64,000 bases of DNA from an uncultured SAR116 cluster alpha proteobacterium (lineage in GTDB: Bacteria; Pseudomonadota; Alphaproteobacteria; Puniceispirillales; Puniceispirillaceae), in the NCBI GenBank assembly GCA_902520885.1, contig CABYPW010000004.1, positions 1 to 64,000 of the forward strand, written 5' to 3'. The position numbers and the translations under genes were made by a program. Shown piece by piece: positions 60,296 to 64,000 of this stretch. The notes under the pieces were generated by a model. It ran no database searches, was not told the DNA's origin, and saw only the letters and a program-made list of their open reading frames with translations. Position 1 is the first letter of the stretch, and each line of letters opens with the position of its first letter.

Positions 60296-60328
60296 TTGAT
60301 GAACTGATTTCATCAACCTATATAGGTT
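60296..60328 (+). promoter_or_regulatory. ubiE promoter overlapped by two dyads
   Basis: TTGATG at 60296-60301, exactly 17 bases, TATATA at 60319-60324: a strong sigma70 match starting transcription about 32 bases before the ubiE ATG. The -35 and spacer are covered by an inverted repeat, TTGATGAA (60296-60303) and TTCATCAA (60309-60316). The -10 is the centre of a perfect 14-base palindrome AACCTATATAGGTT (60315-60328). Both dyads look like operators placed to block or modulate the promoter. Confidence 0.6.
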
Positions 60329-60362
60329 AAAAATATATGTTTATTTACGGGAAACTCAACAA

Positions 60363-61139
60363 ATGAGTAAAAGTGCAGAGAACAAACAACTTCCGACGAC
60401 TAATCACCAAGTAGATTTTGGTTATCGCAAAGTTTCAATTGCTCAAAAGCAAAATTTGGTAAATGATGTTTTTAATTCTGTCGCACCTTCCTATGATATT
60501 ATGAATGACTTAATGAGCTTGGGTGTTCATAGGCTTTGGAAGGAAACACTGCTTGACTGGATGGCACCGCGCCCTAATCAAGTGTTAGCAGATTTGGCGG
60601 GGGGAACAGGAGATATTGCACTTCGCTTTGTTCAAAGAGGTGGTCAATTCGCATATATTATTGATATAAATCAGCAAATGCTAGCCTCAGGCCAAAAGAG
60701 GAAAGTAATGGAAAATTATAAAAGTAAGCTTGATTGGCTACCTGGCGATGCGCAAGCTATACCCTTAAGAGAAAACAGTGTGGATAGAGTGACTATTGCC
60801 TTTGGACTCAGAAATGTTCCAGATCGAACCAAGGCATTAAAACAAATAGCTCGCATTCTAAAACCAGGCGGGAGATTTTGTTGTCTTGAATTTTCACATG
60901 TAAAAAACCAAATGTTATCTGTCATATACGATAAATGGTCTTTTGATGTGCTTCCTAGGCTCGGTCACCTCATAGCCGGCGATAGTCAATCTTATCAATA
61001 TTTAGTAGAATCCATTCGCCAGTTTCCATCTCAAACAGAGCTTAGTTTAATGATGGCAGATGCAGGAATGTCACAAATTAAAGTTAAAACACTTTCTGGC
61101 GGAATCGCAGCAATCCATTCAGGATGGAAATTAGATTAA
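60363..61139 (+). CDS. ubiE: Demethylmenaquinone/2-octaprenylphenol-type C-methyltransferase UbiE
   Basis: SAM-dependent C-methylation of 2-polyprenyl-6-methoxy-benzoquinol in ubiquinone synthesis. The 258-residue protein has FNSVAPSYDIMNDLMSLGVHRLWK near residue 37 (in part), the SAM motif LADLAGGTGDIALRF near 77, ITIAFGLRNVPDR-like TIAFGLRNVPDRTKAL near 142 and LKPGGRFCCLEFSH near 165. The stop overlaps the ubiB ATG (TAATG), so the two are co-translated. Confidence 0.96.
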   Translation: MSKSAENKQLPTTNHQVDFGYRKVSIAQKQNLVNDVFNSVAPSYDIMNDLMSLGVHRLWKETLLDWMAPRPNQVLADLAGGTGDIALRFVQRGGQFAYIIDINQQMLASGQKRKVMENYKSKLDWLPGDAQAIPLRENSVDRVTIAFGLRNVPDRTKALKQIARILKPGGRFCCLEFSHVKNQMLSVIYDKWSFDVLPRLGHLIAGDSQSYQYLVESIRQFPSQTELSLMMADAGMSQIKVKTLSGGIAAIHSGWKLD

Positions 61140-62659
61140 TGTCTTACCTGATAGCTATATTAAGACTTCCTTATATCGGACTTATACTTGGAAGGGCAGG
61201 AGTTTTAGGCCATATTAGTAAACTTGCACCATTGCCTGCATGGCAAAAATCACTCTTCAGCTTCGTCAACTTTCTTGTGGCTGGTCAAAACAGTCAGAAA
61301 AATGCAGGTGAAACACTTTGTCTTGCCTTGCAAAAATTAGGTCCCGTATTCATAAAGTTTGGACAGGCGTTATCCACTCGTTCGGATTTACTTGGCCCAG
61401 ATATTGCCCGCGGATTAGTAATGCTTCAAGATAGTATTCCTCCATTTTCGTCACAAATTGCCAAGAAAATAATTGAACGTGAAACTGGAAAAAAAATTGA
61501 AGAAATCTTTGTTTTTTTTAAAGACCAACCTGTAGCTGCAGCTTCAGTTGCGCAAGTACACAAAGCAAAACTTACTGATGGACGTGAGGTAGCGGTGAAA
61601 ATACTTCGCCCAAATATTCACAAACGCATGGCAAAAGATATTACTTTTTTCTATACTCTTGCCAGAATAATGGAATTTCTTGCTCCGCAACTCAAAAGAT
61701 TACGTTTAGTTATAGCTGTAGAACAGTTTAAACAAATAAGTGAGCTTGAACTGGATATGCGGATGGAAGCCGCGGCCGGTGGCAAATTACGAGATAATTT
61801 GGCATCTGATAAAGGTGTTCGAATTCCTTGGATAGAACATCGTCTTACAAGTAAGAATATTCTTGTTTGTGAATGGATTACAGGACTTAGAATTGATGAC
61901 GTGAAAGGCCTTCTTGCCTCGGGTCATAAAATTGATGATATCACTAATAAAGCAGCAACGAGCTTTTTTAACCAAGTATTCAGAGATGGATATTTTCATG
62001 CTGATATGCATCCAGGAAATATATTTGTGACATCTGATGGAACGCTAGTGCCTATTGATTTTGGTATTATGGGGAATCTTTTGCCGGAAGACAGATTTTT
62101 TTTAGGAAGTTTGCTTATAGCTCTACTGGAACGAGATTATGATAAAGTTGCAAGACTACATTATGATGCAGGTATGCTTCCAGAGGAGGCCTCTCTTTCT
62201 TTATTTGCACAAAATTTGAGAGCGCTCGTTGACCCAGTAATGGATAAACCTCTAGGCGAGATAGAGCTAAGTGAAGCCCTTGGTCAAATATTACAAATAT
62301 CAGCTAGATTTGATATTTGCGTGCAGCCCCAGTTCAATCTACTTCAAAAAACGATGGTGATGGCTGAGGGTGTGGCACGCAGCCTTAATCCCAAAGCAAA
62401 TATGTGGCAGCTCGCAAAACCGCTTGCGTCTGAATGGATTCAGTCTCAAAAAGGGTTTGCATTGAAACTACAGGAATTCTTTTCAGATATTGAACGGGTT
62501 GTTTACACCCTCCCAAAGATTGTAGATAAATATGAAAAGAGTCTAATAGAGCAAAATACTAAAAGAAATGAAAACAAAAAGTCTTTCTTCATGTCCAACC
62601 TAGGTTGGTTTTTTGGTGGCATATCAATAAGTGTTGCATTTTTTCTTTTTTACAGCTAA
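61139..62659 (+). CDS. ubiB: Ubiquinone biosynthesis kinase-like protein UbiB
   Basis: Atypical ABC1/ADCK-family ATPase required for ubiquinone synthesis and lipid handling. The family KxGQ motif appears as IKFGQALSTRSDLL near residue 70, the Ala-rich loop as AAASVAQVHKAKL near 133, catalytic DMHPGNIFV near 296 and IDFGIMG near 312. The C-terminal hydrophobic segment GWFFGGISISVAFFLFY anchors it in the membrane. I choose the ATG at 61139, overlapping the ubiE stop; an ATG five codons earlier lies inside ubiE. Confidence 0.95.
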   Translation: MSYLIAILRLPYIGLILGRAGVLGHISKLAPLPAWQKSLFSFVNFLVAGQNSQKNAGETLCLALQKLGPVFIKFGQALSTRSDLLGPDIARGLVMLQDSIPPFSSQIAKKIIERETGKKIEEIFVFFKDQPVAAASVAQVHKAKLTDGREVAVKILRPNIHKRMAKDITFFYTLARIMEFLAPQLKRLRLVIAVEQFKQISELELDMRMEAAAGGKLRDNLASDKGVRIPWIEHRLTSKNILVCEWITGLRIDDVKGLLASGHKIDDITNKAATSFFNQVFRDGYFHADMHPGNIFVTSDGTLVPIDFGIMGNLLPEDRFFLGSLLIALLERDYDKVARLHYDAGMLPEEASLSLFAQNLRALVDPVMDKPLGEIELSEALGQILQISARFDICVQPQFNLLQKTMVMAEGVARSLNPKANMWQLAKPLASEWIQSQKGFALKLQEFFSDIERVVYTLPKIVDKYEKSLIEQNTKRNENKKSFFMSNLGWFFGGISISVAFFLFYS

Positions 62660-62695
62660 TTTCAATTATGTGAAGTCATCACCAATTTGTGAAAA

Positions 62696-64000
62696 ATGAG
62701 TTATCAGAATAAATTAAACTATTTGATTAATGCTTTTGGGGGCGCTGATAATTTTCAAAAACTACTCGGTGTAGGTCCTAGTGCTATAAGTAATTATAAA
62801 AGCCGAAAACATCTACCTTTGAACCAAGCAAAAAGATTATCTAAAATAGCTCCTCAGTTTGGTTTTAGTTTAGACCCACATAGCCTGCAAATTAGTACTA
62901 TCGATAAAAATAAAAAATCGGAAATATTGCTTATTATAACTGGTGGGATTGCTGCATATAAAGCTCTTGAACTTATCAGACGATTACGAGATTTTGAATT
63001 CTCCATCACAGTCGTTATGACAGAAGCAGCCAAAAACTTTATAACACCGTTATCTGTATCTGCACTTAGTGGAAATAAAGTTTATTCAAATTTATTTGAT
63101 TTAACAGATGAGCAAGAAATGGGACATATCCAACTTGCTCGTAGGGCGGAATTAATTTTAATTGCTCCTGCAACGGCTAATTTTATTGGAAAAATGGCGC
63201 ATGGGCTTGCTGATGATCTTGCTAGCACCATATGTCTAGTGGCAGACGCTCCTATTTTTGTTGCGCCTGCAATGAATCCACACATGTGGTCAAATATTGC
63301 AACTCAGGAAAACTGTGCTACCCTTTTGAATAGGGCTGTTCGCTTCTTAGGTCCAGACAATGGCAATACAGCATGTGGGGAAATAGGTTCTGGTAGATTT
63401 GCTGATACTTCGTTCATTGTTTCTGAGATACAAAAGACATTACACATCAAGCAAAACGAAAAAATAAGAATTAGTGATAAAAGCAAGCAAAAACCATTGG
63501 ACGGAATAAGAATTCTTATAACTGCAGGACCAACTTATGAGCCTGTTGACCCCGTTAGGTTTATTGGAAATAGATCATCTGGAAAGCAGGGATATGCAAT
63601 TGCAGATGCCTGCGCTGCTGCTGGTGCTTCAGTATGTCTCATTTCAGGACCAGTGACTTTAGAAGCGCCAAAAGACGTCCGCCTTATTTTGGTTGATACA
63701 GCAGAACAAATGAAGAGCGCTTGTGAGAAAGAACTTGAAGTGGATTGTGTGGTTTGCGCAGCAGCTGTTTCTGATTGGCGCCCACTTCAGATTGAAAATA
63801 GAAAAATCAAGAAATCCAGTAAAAAAATACCTCAACTTGTGTTAACTGAAACACCTGACATTTTATCTTGGGTTGGAAATCACAAATCAAGGCCAAGGCT
63901 TGTTATTGGATTCGCAGCAGAGACAGAAAATCTTAAAATAAATGCCGCTAACAAAAGAAGAAACAAAAATGCAGATTGGATTTTAGCAAATTCAGTTTTT
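62696..64000 (+). CDS. coaBC: CoaBC with N-terminal helix-turn-helix domain, 3' end beyond window
   Basis: Bifunctional phosphopantothenoylcysteine synthetase/decarboxylase of CoA synthesis. Residues 4-60 are an extra domain with a Cro/YdaS-like helix-turn-helix (INAFGGADNFQKLLGV, then PSAISNYKSRKHLPL). CoaC begins near residue 76 (EILLIITGGIAAYKALELIR), with GHIQLARRAELILIAPATAN, PAMNPHMW and the Cys in TACGEIGSGR. CoaB follows with TAGPTYEPVDPVRFIGNRSSG and the lysine-rich loop after VSDWRP. The first ATG is preceded immediately by an in-frame TGA, no other good start precedes CoaC, and the frame is open to the window end (435 codons). Confidence 0.9.
   Translation, partial: MSYQNKLNYLINAFGGADNFQKLLGVGPSAISNYKSRKHLPLNQAKRLSKIAPQFGFSLDPHSLQISTIDKNKKSEILLIITGGIAAYKALELIRRLRDFEFSITVVMTEAAKNFITPLSVSALSGNKVYSNLFDLTDEQEMGHIQLARRAELILIAPATANFIGKMAHGLADDLASTICLVADAPIFVAPAMNPHMWSNIATQENCATLLNRAVRFLGPDNGNTACGEIGSGRFADTSFIVSEIQKTLHIKQNEKIRISDKSKQKPLDGIRILITAGPTYEPVDPVRFIGNRSSGKQGYAIADACAAAGASVCLISGPVTLEAPKDVRLILVDTAEQMKSACEKELEVDCVVCAAAVSDWRPLQIENRKIKKSSKKIPQLVLTETPDILSWVGNHKSRPRLVIGFAAETENLKINAANKRRNKNADWILANSVF

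Overview
The window is an AT-rich, gene-dense stretch of an alphaproteobacterial chromosome, most likely from a free-living, probably marine lineage (for example SAR116-like; that placement is inference). Support comes from a RegB/RegA (PrrB/PrrA) redox two-component pair, an rpsT-dnaA-dnaN-recF-gyrB block, a mutM / ubiE-ubiB-coaBC block, a membrane pyrophosphatase, several polyamine, nucleoside and amino-acid ABC importers, and an Agt-like glycolipid glycosyltransferase beside ppk-ppx. There are no insertion sequences, phage genes, CRISPR arrays, rRNAs or recognisable tRNAs. Gaps between genes are short, and many starts overlap the previous stop.

Layout. 1-4.4 kb: a MalY/PatB-type aminotransferase (cut by the left edge), an SDR oxidoreductase, a hydroxypyruvate-isomerase-like protein, the glyoxalase pair gloA-gloB and a small CWC zinc protein. 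4.5-17 kb: typA, then a nucleotide and nucleoside salvage region (pncA, tdk, upp, cdd, a BMP-type nucleoside ABC importer, a 2-oxoglutarate oxygenase, nucleoside hydrolase, ribokinase, pyrE). 17-22 kb: a putrescine/spermidine ABC operon and pyrC. 22-28 kb: a DadA-like amino-acid dehydrogenase behind a tandem glycine riboswitch, hppA, an FAD monooxygenase and a secreted glutathione peroxidase. 28-32.5 kb: a polar amino-acid ABC importer operon ending in an AstE/aspartoacylase-like deacylase whose start codon is non-standard. 32.6-42 kb: trhO, rpe, a DEAD/DEAH helicase, xdhC, an MFS transporter, a GT4 glycosyltransferase and an orphan Fe(III)-type permease. 42-46.7 kb: ppk1, ppx and the Agt-like glycosyltransferase. 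46.7-50 kb: three EamA transporters and a DUF4864-like secreted protein. 50-58.3 kb: regA, regB, gyrB, recF, dnaN and dnaA, all on the minus strand. 58.6-64 kb: rpsT, a small exported protein, mutM, and divergent ubiE, ubiB and coaBC (cut by the right edge).

How it fits together. The 8.4-17 kb minus-strand run reads as a pathway: nucleosides are imported, cleaved to base and ribose, ribose is phosphorylated, and bases or cytidine are recycled by upp, cdd and pyrE; an uncharacterised 2OG-Fe(II) oxygenase sits inside it. The polyphosphate pair next to a glycolipid glycosyltransferase suggests phosphate economy.

The most unusual items are a predicted helix-turn-helix domain fused in frame to CoaBC, a tandem glycine riboswitch controlling a D-amino-acid-dehydrogenase-type enzyme, a RegB homologue with Lys in place of the catalytic H-box Glu, and the deacylase gene with no ATG/GTG/TTG start upstream of its zinc motif.
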